From Stercorarius parasiticus (lineage: Eukaryota; Chordata; Aves; Charadriiformes; Stercorariidae), in the NCBI GenBank assembly GCA_013396915.1, contig VWZL01000594.1:543836-607835 (forward strand): a stretch of DNA of 64,000 nucleotides, given 5' to 3'. Below are positions 11,315-24,357 of this stretch, in pieces. The notes beneath the pieces are model-generated. The model was not told the DNA's origin. It did no database searches and worked only from the letters and a program-made list of their open reading frames with translations. Position numbers and translations under genes: made by a program. Every line of letters starts with the position of its first letter. The first letter of the stretch is position 1.

Positions 11315-14300
11315 GCAGCATTTAGACAGACATGTTAACCAAACAGTTCTGCACGAAATAATGAGAAATTAGACCTGGGAAATATGTTTATGTAGGAGCT
11401 ACAGAAAATCTTTCTGCTAACGCTGGACCAGTGAGAAATTGTATGAAACAACTAAGTAGAAAAATATTTGCCACCATTCTCTGTTCTTACAGGATCTCAA
11501 ATATTTAACACCCCCCCCCCCAAGAGGTATAAGGGGTTTTTTGTACTATTCAATGGTGGTTTTGTGTCTTTCTAAGTTTAATCTTAACTTTTTATGAAGC
11601 ATAAAACTGTTATTTTTAGCACAACATAAGAGCATCAGTACTTGTTTTTCATTAAATTTTTGAATTCTACACACTGCCTGCCCTTAGCAATATCCTCCAA
11701 AGAGAGATTTACTGTTCTATTTATCCAAGGTATAAAGAGACACAGATTTAGGATAAACAGGAAATTCAGGCACAAATGATCAACTCATGAATTTTTAAAG
11801 GTATTAAGGTGGGTGGTATAGGCTTACATGGACAGAGAAGAAAGCCTGACTGCGAAGTGTAGCTGCTTAGGTCCCCGTTCCCTTTTTGTGATTCATTTTG
11901 TTTACCAAGTTTTAACCACAGACAGATAGGTAAGGTTTATACAACACATCCTCTGGAAAGTCAAAAGTTGGAGGGGGGGGAAGACACTACAATCAAAAGA
12001 GAGCAAGATAGTAAAACAGTAGCTTTTTGCACTACTTTTTTCCCTACAGGATTAGCTTCTCAGAAGATAAAATAACTAGTCATGTCTCAGGTAGACATCT
12101 TTCCTCTGTAAACTCTGAGTACAATATCATGATTTAGGCTTCAGTTGGGGTCGTGAAATGGCGTTCGGCTCAGCCTTTGCGAAGCCCTGCCTGGACAACC
12201 AGTGCCTGCAGCCAGAGACTGGAATGACAACCAGTCTGGGAAGAGACGCACTGCCAACGGGAGACAGAGCCACAGATAGCGAGCCACAGCTGAAGGAAGC
12301 CTCTCCTCTCTGCCATCCAGGGAGAAACATCAGCAGGGAGAAGGCAACCCACACCAGACAGTTCACTTCCTTCTTACTCCCCATTCCTACGCTCACCACG
12401 TGCAACTTTGGAAAGTGATGAGGCAACTGTTTTCTCTAGCCCCTACCAACCTAAAGTTGCTATGCTCAATGCATTAAAACAGATATTCATTCTGCATTTT
12501 CTTCCCATGTATATTTTATTCTATGGTCAAGCATTTATGATTAGTATGATACGAGAGAATGACCGTGATTTAAACTAAGGGGAATAACTAGTACCACAGT
12601 ATCACACACTGTCAGGTACAGGTTCTGCTGCATTTCTTTTGACCTGATAATATCATGATTTTCTCCACAGTCACCAACATCTAATCAAAAATAATTCCTG
12701 CATTCTCCAGCTGGCATTTTGTTTGAAAATCTACAAGTGATACTGCAACGGGCTTAATTCTTCAGTCCATTCACAGTTAAAAAAGTCAGTAGATCCTGCA
12801 TGAGATACTGGCACCCCATACATCTCACACGCTCCCAACACAAATGTAACAGAGAACATGGAAATTCAGTGTGAAAGAGACCAGGTGATCATCCCAAAGT
12901 ATCAAGCTGTCTGTGAAATCTCTGTATAGTAATCTGCTGTATAGAAAGCAGAGAAATATAACAGCAGTATACATTAAACAAGCAAAAGCCCTCCCTGACT
13001 TCCATTCCAATCATATTGTTTTATGTTCCTTCTAATTCTTTGAAGTATTTTCCCCCCCATCATAGATGCCAATTCTTATTCACACTCACAATTTACACTT
13101 ATTCAACTCTTTTGAGTAATTGTTTCTTCAAATTCTGTTTTCTACTCTTTCACAAACAACATGCAGGCTGCAGAAGGACTTTTTCTTGCATTCTTTCCCT
13201 GACTTACCATCAGCATGAGAAAACCTCTTCTGAGATACAGAATCCACTGCTAATGCTGTTACTATAGTTACAGATGCCAAGCACAGAAAGTGACAATTGT
13301 CAAGTGCAAAGACCTCGACACAAGCAGCGAGCAGCGTTGTACAGAAGGAAAATATATATCACATGAACATTATAGTGACATCAAACACACATCTTATTCC
13401 CTCTGTCTTAACTCAAAGAGCTGCTGACAAGCCTTCATCATAGTGACTTTCTTTTCCTCTTGCTGGCAAAACATAGACATACAAGAATCAAATTATTTAT
13501 TACTGTACACTACAAAAGCATAAAGATAGAACATGAAAATGCAATACATAGATGCATTGTATCAGGTTACTATACCTGATACTTATGTGGACACAAACTT
13601 TTCTAGTCTGAATTTACATTAACACATAACAAACTAGTTTACCAGAAAAAAAAAAAAATTAAAGAAAAACTATTCTGTATTAAATCGAAGTGGGAGGAAA
13701 CACATTGCTCAATGTTACAGATAGCCTAAAACTTAAATAACTTTTGAATCACTGCTGGAGCTAGTGAAACACTGAAGATTGAAAATCTCACTTAGGCCTA
13801 TGTTTATCCTTTAGTACCTAAATATCTTTCAAAATAGTAGCAGCAAGACACTTCTAAAATTCGTTCTCTGTTCTTTTCACAAATTCCAAGAGTGCTGCCT
13901 GACATGACTGAAGTATCTTCAGTCCAACTGTTATTACCAGCTGTATTTCAGAAGGTAAATCAATGATTATGGCAAGTTAAGAGCAGATGAACATAAGGAA
14001 ACGATGTCTAAACAAAGGAAGATTTGGGGTTTTTTTACTCCGTTTTTAAACTTAGACACTGTTATACACTGGAGCTTGATCAAATGGTATATTAAACTGC
14101 TCAGAGAATGTACAACAAACCCTGTTTATATAGCGTTTTATTAACATAAGAAAAGCATTTTGGTGACAAGACCCAGAAGAACAATCCCTGCAATTTTTAA
14201 GCAACAGCTAAAAGGTTTTCATGCCAGCGCAGACAAAATGGAAAAAGGTTGGGGTACACAGGTTTGTTGAAGTATCCAGTTTTCTAAATTGAAGAAACTC

Positions 14301-14984
14301 CACCAGCCAAGACAGACCAAAAGGAAAAAGTTTGTATACAACTTTCCCCCTGCATATTATTGGTGTTCAGGAAAGTCTTCACTTCCAGTAACATTCAGAG
14401 TGGAGGCAAACCGTGCTCCATCTATCCTCTGTCCTGCACCATGATGTGCACCCTCTTCCTCCCAGCAACATCCCTACTTGTCCACCTGAGCTGAGGGCTC
14501 CCTGCTGCCTTCCCAACACAGCTGCAACCCCCTCGCCTTCCCTTTCCTACAACCTTTTTGACTGCACCAACAACAGTAGGCAAGCTAAAGTGACAAAGAA
14601 AAGCTCACCCAGGTTTATTCTTCTCAGAAGTATCTCCACCAGGGAAACAGTCTCCCTCTTTCCCCAGGAGTTCACTTGTTCTTTATAAAGGGACAAACCA
14701 CAGAACTGGGAACCAACAAATTAAAGCAGCTACTGCCCATCACGGTGAGCGTGAGGGCTTGGCAGAGACCTGCTCTACCTGCCAGGGGTGCCAATTATGT
14801 CAGTCTAGCTGCTTGCTTGCTTGCTCTCATCACCCACCTCTGCGGGTGATACAAAACAGAAACGAACTCATGAATGCATAAAAACACACCCAACCACAGC
14901 GTGTTAGGTTCCCAGGGCTGTCCTAACTGAGTAATATTTTCTGAAAACATATAATTAGAAAAATATAATAAGAAAAAAGGGCTC

Positions 14985-15070
14985 CTAGAATGACCTGCCT
15001 AATGCCACAGAGTGGCTCAGTGGTACCACTGAGAGTGCATGCCGATGTCATCCGCCCCTCTGCCACCTCG
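14985..15070 (+). repeat. Possible MIR-type SINE relic
   Basis: TGACCTGCCTAATGCCACAG and GTGGCTCAGTGG resemble the MIR core TGACTTGCCCAAGGTCACACAG followed by a CAGTGGCAGAG-like block. Only this part is convincing; the following bases do not align well. Confidence 0.33.
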
Positions 15071-17078
15071 CCAGGATCCATTACTCTTTTGTTGTTATGA
15101 CAATTAGTAACAATTCTAATTTCTTTTTAAGTTTAATATCTCTTGACCCTTTCCACGTTCTCCCTCTCGCCACTGCTGCTAGCTGCTAGAATAATACAAT
15201 TAAATTTTTAAAAAAGAAAGGAGAGAGAGAGAGATCAATCCCTAAAGAGAATTCAAAGTGAATAGTTTCAAGGCTTTGCTACATAAAGGAAAAGAAATTA
15301 ATGTTTCCATCAAGGTCCCAAGGAAATATTTGTTGTTTATTTATGGTAGCATACCTTTTATTTATTCCAGGAGGCAAGCCATTTAGTTAAGGCAGAAGCT
15401 CTGCAGCGAAAACCTCTTTATTGACTCTGTAATAGTCCCTTAGAAGCTGCCTTAAGACATATTTCCTACTTCTGGTGTCTGCTTCCTGCTTTATTTCTGC
15501 CACCATTTTGCCTTTATAATGGAAATTATAACCCAAATTAACATGACGGTGCTTTTTTCTTCCAGCTGATCTAGAAGTCGATCATAATCTGTGAGAAGAA
15601 CATTGTGAACAGACTTACTTAGTTGATCACTTGCCCAATTGCCTCCATTTTTCCTGGTCAAGATACGCTGCAGCCCTAGTTTACCTACCACCCTTTCCCC
15701 TTTGACTTAGTGAACTACCACTGTTATTTAAACAAGTTTCTAGTTAAACAACAGTTTAACAGTGATATGCTATTTAAATGTTACGAATTCAGAATGAATA
15801 GCAGTAATTTGTACATCAGTTCAGGCTGCTTTTGATAACTCATAATGGCTGTAGCAGAACAGGATGTTAACCCAAGAATATTTCAAGTCATCAGTAACTT
15901 TTCAGTAACAATTTTCATATTTAAAATTCTTTCAGCAAAAACAAGAGGTATAAACTGCTGTTCTTCATCTAACAGCTACATACCTTACTCAAAGCTCATT
16001 GAACCCAACGGTACTCAATTTAGTTGTGACTGGGCCCAGACATTCTTAATGTTCTTAAGTAGTAGATAAAAGATACGCAGTGATTTGCATGGATATACTT
16101 CAGAAACAGTGAAATGTTACAGGGATAGAGATGTATTAGACACACAGCTCCTCCCAGCCAGACTGTGTGTATCTGCATAGTCAGTTTACTCAGGGTTGCA
16201 GAAGGCGACTTCCTTCTTACCTTAGTTCCTTCCCTATCTCTCTCTTTCTCTCTTCCCAGCTTCCCTTCATATAATCACTCAAAGGAAATCTAATGCATAA
16301 TAAATGACTTTTCAGTCCTTTTCCACAATAGTCCAGTATTTCATTATTTTTAGCCCTGTTCCAGCTCAGAGTCTATGACACTTAAAATGAGTTTGAAAGC
16401 TGAAATAAATAAGAACAGCTTCAGTAGTAAATACATATAAAGTGCCCAACATAACAGGTCTCAAACCTACTATTAGGCTTAATCAAACAACAAAAAGCAA
16501 ATTACATTTCTTTACGGAGCCCTCTTTACTATGTGGGGGTTTTAATTATTATTCCAAATGACCAACTTACACACATAAATAACTAGTGAAATTACTGCTC
16601 ATGGAATTATAGTATATTCATCTAAAAACCGACTACTCCAGTATTCAAGAGTAACAATAAAATATACGTATGAATATATAAATACACCAAAGCATATTAT
16701 TTTGTTAAGCAATGCAATTCAATTCCAAAATGGACCTAGCAAAATCATATCAATTGCACAATACATATAAACAACGCAGGGTAAATCCATGTAGAACTGA
16801 ATATTTACAACTAATACGCAAAATCAAGAAGAATAATTGGGGTTTGGTGAAAAATGTACCCGTTTGAAACAGCCAGCAATCAATGGCACTAATCAAAAGG
16901 TTCATTTCTTGATGTTTTCACACATTTTTATTCTAGACTTCTTGCTCCCAATACCACTGATATAATAAAGTAACAGCAAGGTCCTGATGGCAGCAGGCAC
17001 AGGTTCTCTGTCATTACCAGCATCTTTGGAGAGTTGTATACATTATTTTGTAATTTTATTCTAATTAACATGCAGTCC

Positions 17079-17810
17079 CTAGTCAATACGATGTTCAATG
17101 GCTTGTGCTTCTTTTTCATTTTCTATGCTGGTATCTTGAGGGACATTCAGCCCTGATAAATTTTGTTTTCCCCAGTAAGGGATGCAGGGTTTTTTCTGAC
17201 CAGTGCTTTTGCGTATCCACGTGCAGGTTGCCACTGGGATGTGCCATCTTCCAGTGTTTTTCAGGGTTCTTTTACACAGGTGACAGATTCCCATTTCACT
17301 ACAGTACAGAGATACTGCAACAAAATCTTGACAATTGCTTGGAGATTGTTCAAGACCTTTGAGAACTTTAGGTCCAGTGAGCAACTTGATGAAGGTACAG
17401 GACTGAAGCACTGACATGTTTGCAATTACTCAGTTCATAAACATTTCTGTCAGACACATACATGGCTTTAGGTAGTATTCACAGAAGGCGCTGAAAGTCA
17501 ACTCGGGTCACATGTACATTGATATAACCACACTATCATGAACTTGAACATACTGACTACTTTTTAATCTCGAATAAATCTTTTGATCAAACTTTGCACC
17601 TGTGCTCAGCAAAAACACTATTTTTCCTGAAAAGCATTTGGTCACTGCACTGCCCTTGGTGCATGCCAATGGAAAATGCTCGCTGCTGTCACAATTGAAA
17701 CCGAGCAGATGAGCTTTGGTCATGGGCATCCCTCTTTGAAGCGCCGTTCATCATCATCTGTGTTGTATACAGATGCATTTCTTCTCAACAATCTGTAACC
17801 ACACTTCATT
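17079..17810 (-). pseudogene. Decayed open reading frame of unknown origin
   Basis: On the minus strand this stretch stays open for about 240 codons with only two internal TGA stops and one shift of frame. It reads as a 73-codon block at 17729-17508, a TGA, about 25 codons, a TGA, and a 112-codon block ending at TAG near 17079. An upstream block (about 17810-17718) reads in another frame. The peptide is compositionally ordinary and cysteine-rich, including a CHLC pair and GQKKPCIPYWGKQ. A potential AATAAA lies about 20 nt after the last stop. I do not recognise the family. No poly(A) tail or target duplication is obvious, so a retrocopy is not shown; chance openness is possible, since the plus strand also has open frames of 83-85 codons here. 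Confidence 0.25.
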
Positions 17811-20800
17811 GACACTTTAGACTATACGAGGAAAGCCCTGAAATCCAGGGGAATAATTTTTAAAAGCTTTTTTCCCTTGACATAATAGCCTGGATCTCAT
17901 TTGCGTAAGTGATTATGCAGGGATCATTGGATTTTCAGAGATATATTTAGAGCTACAATAACAAAATTTTAAAAACTCACTTTTCAAAAGAATGCTTTGG
18001 GTTCTGGTTTTTGGTTGGTTTCCCACCCCCCCCCCTTTTTCCCCTTCTTGGCCTCTAGATATCTTTCTGATCATCTTCCTCTGAGTTATTGTTCTTAATT
18101 ATTTTCTGAATACAAACTTTCATATCTTATTGGGTTGGGTTTTTTCAAAATATAAGGATTTAGTGTTCATGCCTCCCCATTGAAATGATGACACTAAATG
18201 TGGTTTATAAAATTCCTCTCAGAGAAAAACAGCCCAGTATTGCATGCATAATAGTATGTCAGTATTTAATACTACAGAATCCTTTTTTCTTTACTGCAGA
18301 AATATATGTGGGGGGCTATTTGAGATCAATGCTTTTATAAGAGCATATGGAAAACACAATCCAGGGAGAATAATTTTATTCTTTTGTAAAGACATATGTA
18401 TGACAATTCACCTGTATCTACTCAGGGTAACTGCATATCTGATGCTGGAAAAGATCAGAATTAAATACTTATTTCAAGTCTCAAATGATTTCTAGAGATT
18501 GTCAAAAGATAGTACTTCATCAAAATTGTATTCAGCAAAGAAACATGACATACAATCAGCATAAGAATGAAAACTGAGATATACTCAAGGAAAAAGAAAG
18601 ACCTTGAGCTATTTAAAGTAATGTTAACTCCTAGAACCGTACCTGAATAATTCATGGACATAATGAAGTATTTTCCCTTCTGCACTCTCCCACACACTTC
18701 AAAGGGAAAATGAAAGTACACGAAACCCATAAAACAGAATAATCTTTAAAAACACAGAATCCCTGCCAATAGCCTAAAAATCTCTGTATCAAATGTAAAG
18801 CTTATAGATGCCTTTCATATACCAAGAGCAGCTCAAAAGCGTTCTTTTCTCCTGAATAGCACCACCCAAAAAGCATGTTATTCCCTACTCGAATAAACTA
18901 GAGACTTTAGAAAGGAAAAAATAAATCTCTTAACATTTGGTAAGAACATTTTCTGTACCTAACGTGTGGAAATCCATTTATATTATAAATTAATGTGCCC
19001 TTAAGACCCAAAGACAGAAAATTACCAGCGGAGAGAACTGTCTAACTATAGAACTCAGATCCATCACACTATTCTTCAAAATATTTTCTTCACTTATGCT
19101 TTCAGCTGTGTAAGGGAAGTACAGTATTTTCCATCCTATTCTTGCTTCTGCCCTTTGGATTCTCTCTGCGCATTAAATCAATGTCTGCAATGATGCTCCT
19201 TTTGCCTGAGTGATTATAACTAATGGACTCTCCTAACACGTCTCAGTTTGCACTCACCCACATGGGGTTCGTTCTGCCACAATACAGTCGGCTCGCTGAA
19301 GCCACAGAAATGTAATAGAACACAAAGCTCAAGCACCACTGGTGGCAGGAACAGGCGCTGACCACGCTCCTGCCTGGCCATGGCATTAGGATCAGACAAC
19401 AAGCACCTACCTTCAAAGGTCCATGGGCAAAAGCATTCAAGCAAATAATGTGTTGATGTAAAGCACCAACGTTCACTCTCCCCATGTTATTCAGGTTCCC
19501 TTTCATTAGGACAGCACGCATAGGGATCATAAGGTAGGGTACTTCGACACCCAGTGGTCACTATCCCACCTCGCACTGCAAACCTACAAGGGCTTCTCTT
19601 CCTACATAGCAGCTGTAGATGCTGCCAGTGCTTGGCTACCTTTGCTGCTGTTGGGTCATCTGAATGCTACAGCACTGGTGAGGACAACGTGAAGCTGAAA
19701 GCCACAGTTTGGTGACCCTACTGCAACACTGACGATAGTTTGATAGTGTAACCTACCTCTAAGAGCACACCTGTGAATGCCAATGGATTCACCTTTGCAG
19801 GTGTAACCAAAGACACACTTACTATTTGCTTGCCTTGAACGCAGACATACACACACTAAAATGGAGGGGCAATAGCCAGTTTATATATTTTTTGTAACAC
19901 AGCAATGCCACTAATACCATAAGTGGTAACAACATACAAGTATTTTATAATGCTGCTGAGCACAGGTATATAAATAACACGCAACTCCAAAGACTGAAAC
20001 AGATAATGGTTGCACAGTTGCACAAACGATGTACAGAAAACCATGCAAGCCAAAAAAAAAAATGGCAAGATGACAACAAATGAGGTATAACAGGCAGGAA
20101 AGATGTGTGATGGAATAAGAACTAGTCCTGGTCCCAAAAATAATGTAACCTATAGGAGAGGCAGACAAGGTCTCCTTCCCTTCCTTTTGGGGAAGAGGCT
20201 GAGAAGCACAAAACACCCAAGGATGAGCGAGCAAAGATGTGGAAGGAAGAAGCAGCACGCTTTGGCTCCAGTTTCCAACACCTGAGAGGGCAGGAGCTTT
20301 GCCCCAAGAGCCTCAGTGAGAGCAATGGCAAGGACCATTGGCATCACTGGTACCTACATCCTGGCAAAACTGTCCTCATTTGTCAGCCTCCTAAATAGCC
20401 CCATTGCAGCCATCTAATTCCCACACTTGCTGACGTGTACACGTATGTGCACGCAATCACTTGCAATGCGCAGGCCAGCTGTACGGGCAAACAGCTCTTA
20501 GAGAACTGGCAAGCAATAAGTGCCCTTAGCATTTAGATTTTAGCATACTTTATACTTCTATTAAAGTCTTCAAATTAATCCAGGTTCAAGTCAACCATAG
20601 ATAAAGATCAATTCTTGACAAAGCTGATAAAGACAGCAATCATTTAACCTTGAATTTACTACCTAGCAATAGAATACCAAAGTAAAAGCCACGTTTAAAA
20701 TGTGCACAAGCTTCTTTGTGCCAGAAAGCTTGAGATTTGAGTCTGTGAATAAAAGGAAAAACAGTATCATTTCAGACAGAGAGGCGCTTGCTGACTGTTT

Positions 20801-21498
20801 GCCATTCTTTCAAATAATTCTAGAGTGCTCAGATTCACTTTGGTTGTAAACAGCATTTGGATTTTCTGGGTTCAAAAAAGAAAAAGGTGTATATGTTTTT
20901 CGTACATCAATCTATAATTTCATTAACATATACCTAGGAAAAAAAAATATCTTCTGTTAAGAAAGTATGAAGATACAGTCAAAGAAATGCAATAAAGCTT
21001 AAAATGAACAAATAAAACCTCCTTTAATAGATTTTCTTTTTTTTCTCCCCTCACTCATACTCACATATGCTTTCCTCCCAGCAGAGGAATACATCTGCAA
21101 CACAATTTGCTTTGTGGATTAGTTAATGTTTTTACAGCTTTTGTAATAGGCAAAGTGCTATGCAAGCATTCTAGTACAGTCATTATCACCATATAGCTTT
21201 GGGAAAGTTTTCTACATCTCATGTGCCAGATTCTTCTGCCAAACACAGAAAAAGCTCCTAGAGTATCTCTATCCTGCATTTATATAGGATATAATTTAGA
21301 CTGCTCTGTGAAGCTTATTTCTATATACCTTAGAGATGTGAGTACAACAGGTTATTCAACACATGGACTGGTCTGGTAAATTTTTCCAAAACCACTCAAA
21401 TTAACCACATAACGTATGGCTAAACCTTTTGGTAATTGAAACTTGGGCAACTAGAAACTTCTGGCTGTGTCCTGACAGCACCTAAGTCAACTCTTCGG

Positions 21499-22178
21499 TG
21501 TCCTGGTTTGAGCAACACAGGATTAATTTCTCTTTCAGTAGTTTTACTTTTTGATAATGTCTCCTCTAATGCTTGGGAAAACTGCACTTTTAGAGGACTA
21601 GTGTCTGAATTTATTTATTTACTTTATCTTTACTTTATAGCCAGCTGTGGGATGTGGTTTTCAAGGTCTCAGTATTTTCAAGCTTGCCAGGTACAGGGAT
21701 GAGGAGGAGAGAGGCCTGGGCATTTGACCCAGGCTATGAAATAACAGGATTATTTCATACCATGAACGTCACATTCTGTATAAATTAGAAAGTTTGCTGC
21801 ATAGTTTCTCTCTCCCTTGATGGTGGCAGTCCAGAGAAACCCCTTGCCCAGTGCCGGACCCCTGAGCCCTTGCCTTCATCCCAAAACCGCAGCACTTGCA
21901 GTGTCCGACATTTGCTGTCCACTGCTGGGAGTGCACAGCTTCCTGCTGATAGAATGGGCTGAGTATATTCCTTGTATATTTTATATTGGTATCGGGATCA
22001 ATAGAGGTTCTTTATTAATGTTAATTATCTAGTCTTATTCTATTAAATCTGCTTGTATTTCAGTCCTCGTGTTTCCTTATTTTTCCCAATTCACCTTCCT
22101 GGGTGGGGAGGGGTCAACGGGTGATAGAATAATTGTCTAAATGACAATAAGTTGTTGTGGGTTCCTCAAACCATAACA
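21499..22178 (+). mobile_element. Solo LTR of an avian endogenous retrovirus (ERVL-like)
   Basis: The element runs from TGTCCTGGTTTGAGCAACAC to CTCAAACCATAACA, the typical termini of avian ERV LTRs. It is about 680 bp, with a TATAAA box at 21779-21784 preceded by the block TATTTCATACCATGAACGTC, and an ATTAAA polyadenylation signal at 22042-22047. Flanking pentamers TTCGG (21494-21498) and TTCTG (22179-22183) differ at one base and look like a worn target duplication. No internal gag, pol or env sequence flanks it, so it is a solo LTR left by recombination. It lies antisense to CCSER1. The family assignment (ERVL rather than ERV1/ERVK) is uncertain. Confidence 0.82.
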
Positions 22179-22268
22179 TTCTGTCAAGATTTAAAGCGTC
22201 AAAAATTGCTTTACGATACCTAATAAATCTTTGGTTTCATTTTGCCATTTCTTGGCCAGTAGTACACA

Positions 22269-22289
22269 GGGGGGGGAGGGGAGGGGAGG
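22269..22289 (+). repeat. G-rich tract, potential G-quadruplex
   Basis: Runs of 8, 4, 4 and 2 G are separated by single A residues. The 8-G run can supply two G3 tracts, giving the four tracts needed for an intramolecular quadruplex with very short loops. The G-rich strand is the template strand for a minus-strand CCSER1 transcript. Confidence 0.5.
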
Positions 22290-24305
22290 AAAGGATATAG
22301 CCATACAACTAGTGAGGACCTGGCTGCCAAGGAGAGAAACATTTAAATTCAGGGGACACAAGAGGGAGAACCTTAGCACTTATCTTGATAAACCACCACC
22401 ACTCCCAAGGGGCAAACCATGGCAATCTCTCTAAAAAATACTATTCTTCTGACAAACCACATCAGAACAATTCTCCTTCTGTCACCATTCAGCACCAGCC
22501 ACATTACTGCGGCAGAGACAGTGGAACTCAAGCCCCATTTCCCCAAATGAGACTAACCTTGTTTACCACATGTTTTCAGTGTTTCTGAAAAGCAATACAT
22601 GAAGAGGCATGTGTACAGTACCAAGCTCAAGAATAGATCGATTATTCTTGCAAATAATCTCTCCCCAAAATGTCACAGTTCTAGTTGTATCATCTATACT
22701 GTTGGAGTCAGCACTTTTGGATGCCAAATGAAGATAATCTATTTTATGGTTTGTGCATTATTTTATTTCTAGGAAAAGACTAAGAACTTGCCACATATGA
22801 AAACTCAAAACTCTCCTAGACATATGATTAAATAAAAAAAAAAATATTTTTGTCTAGTAACAGGAAAATTTAATACTTTTCCCCCTCCCAATATTATTAT
22901 AAGCCAATTCAAGGCTGAACCTTCTGTTCTAATTCTAATTTGTAGCCTGTAATATTGGTGATAAATCACTAAAAAGTGAGCCCTGTAAATGGAACCACAA
23001 GTGACCCTTTACTACAGCATCATTAATGCAATATCATAATAGATATGCTATTGCTAATATTATTTGAATTCTTTCTGTTTCCATGGTAACTCTGGCCTAC
23101 GGCTGCTCTGGTAAACAGGGTTTTAAATCATTCTTTGAGAAAGGCTTCTGCTCAAATGTCATTTTTCCACTAGTGCATACTTCTTCTCACTTTCTTTGGT
23201 TTTTTTTTGTTTTTGTTTTTTTTTAAAGGAAAACTGTAATGGCAATTACTGGTCCAGAAGACAGATTTTTTTTGGTTATTGCAGTCAAACGGGCAGTGAA
23301 TTGGGAACTTGAAAAAGCAAGGCAACCTGTAACAAGCTTTGACTAACATCAGCAGTACAAAAGACAATATTCCATCCCAGAGAGGTATCTAAATCTCACA
23401 GAGACTGAGAAACAACAACTCCTTGCCGGAAATTCCGTAATGCATACATTTTACGGGCTTTGTTACTTCTCCTCTGTACTTTCAAAACTCTTTGTTGCTT
23501 AAAACAACTATCCTTTTCAGTATCCACAAGCGCATTTTCTTCTAACAAATATTTTGCCCCCTAGACATCAGAATTGAAGAACAGCACGAATACCTATGCA
23601 ACAGTGTCCAGTTCTTTCCCATGACTTACACAGGAGCTTAAACTGAACAGAAAAATTCAGTTTCCCATGCACGCCCAGCCTAAGAAGAGAACAACAGATT
23701 CGTACCACAGGTCACCTGGCTTTTATATCCAAATTCAGTGATAACCAAACCTGTACATTCACCAGTCAGTCACCTTGCCAACCACAACTGAGGATAACCA
23801 ACAGAATCTAGTTGTGTCACAGCATTTGACTCAAAAAAAAAAAATAGTATCCATCAATGAAGTCAGTATTCTATTAAGGGGATGATCTCCTTGTAGGATG
23901 AAAGTGGAAACATCTGAGAACACACCACTCTTGGAGAGGTATAACACTCCTTGCACTAAGGCCAGGGCAGATATTTAGGCTAGTCCTTAAGCTTTTGGGC
24001 ACCCTTGACTGTTCAGCCTACCCCAACAATAGCACTAGCTTTATTATTGCTTCAGAGCCCAAAGAAGCAGCTAATGATGATTCCCTTTGTAAGGCAACGA
24101 ACTCACAGTCCATTTTCAGTATAACATAACCTTAAGTAACGTTAATTGCATCACTAACTTCCTTGATGGCAGGACATCCAATCCTTGAGTAATTTGAGTC
24201 CATATAGCTGTTTAAAAATCAGAACGATGTCAGGTTTATCAGATTGTGAAAATGTAATTGCCGATGCACTCTAACCAGTGAAAGCTCATATAATAATGTT
24301 ACATA

Positions 24306-24357
24306 TATCCTACATTATGTAGGATACTTGTTGTTTTGTAGGATACATAATGTATCC
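24306..24357. repeat. Two adjacent AT-rich palindromes
   Basis: The first (24306-24326) has exact 10-bp arms TATCCTACAT and ATGTAGGATA around a single T. The second (24341-24357) has exact 8-bp arms GGATACAT and ATGTATCC around a single A. Both contain the string GTAGGATAC (24319-24327 and 24338-24346), so they may derive from one another by duplication. Confidence 0.75.

Larger units (their letters stand above)
11290..21498 (-). other. Intron upstream of the CCSER1 exon, first segment
   Basis: AT-rich intronic DNA between the exon and the first LTR. Visible content: an 11-C homopolymer (11511-11521), a CpG-richer patch at 12135-12420, a GA dinucleotide run near 15222-15234, a possible MIR relic at 14985-15070, a decayed open frame on the minus strand at 17079-17810, a 10-C run at 18026-18035, and moderately GC-rich unique-looking stretches at 19200-19560 and 20100-20350 that are open in several frames on both strands but resemble nothing I know. 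Confidence 0.6.

Noticed and set aside
11506..11521. Poly-C run as a functional element
   Set aside because: Simple homopolymer; likely slippage.
14829..14850. ATCACCC/GGGTGAT hairpin as a terminator or attachment site
   Set aside because: Seven-bp arms are common by chance at this window size and there is no bacterial or phage context.
17105..17414. Plus-strand open frames of 83-85 codons opposite the decayed minus-strand frame
   Set aside because: They look like shadows of the minus-strand openness; no recognisable domain.
19911..20258. 115-codon minus-strand open frame as an exon or gene
   Set aside because: Hydrophobic, cysteine-rich reading of an AT-rich stretch, with other frames on both strands equally open; no splice sites at sensible positions.
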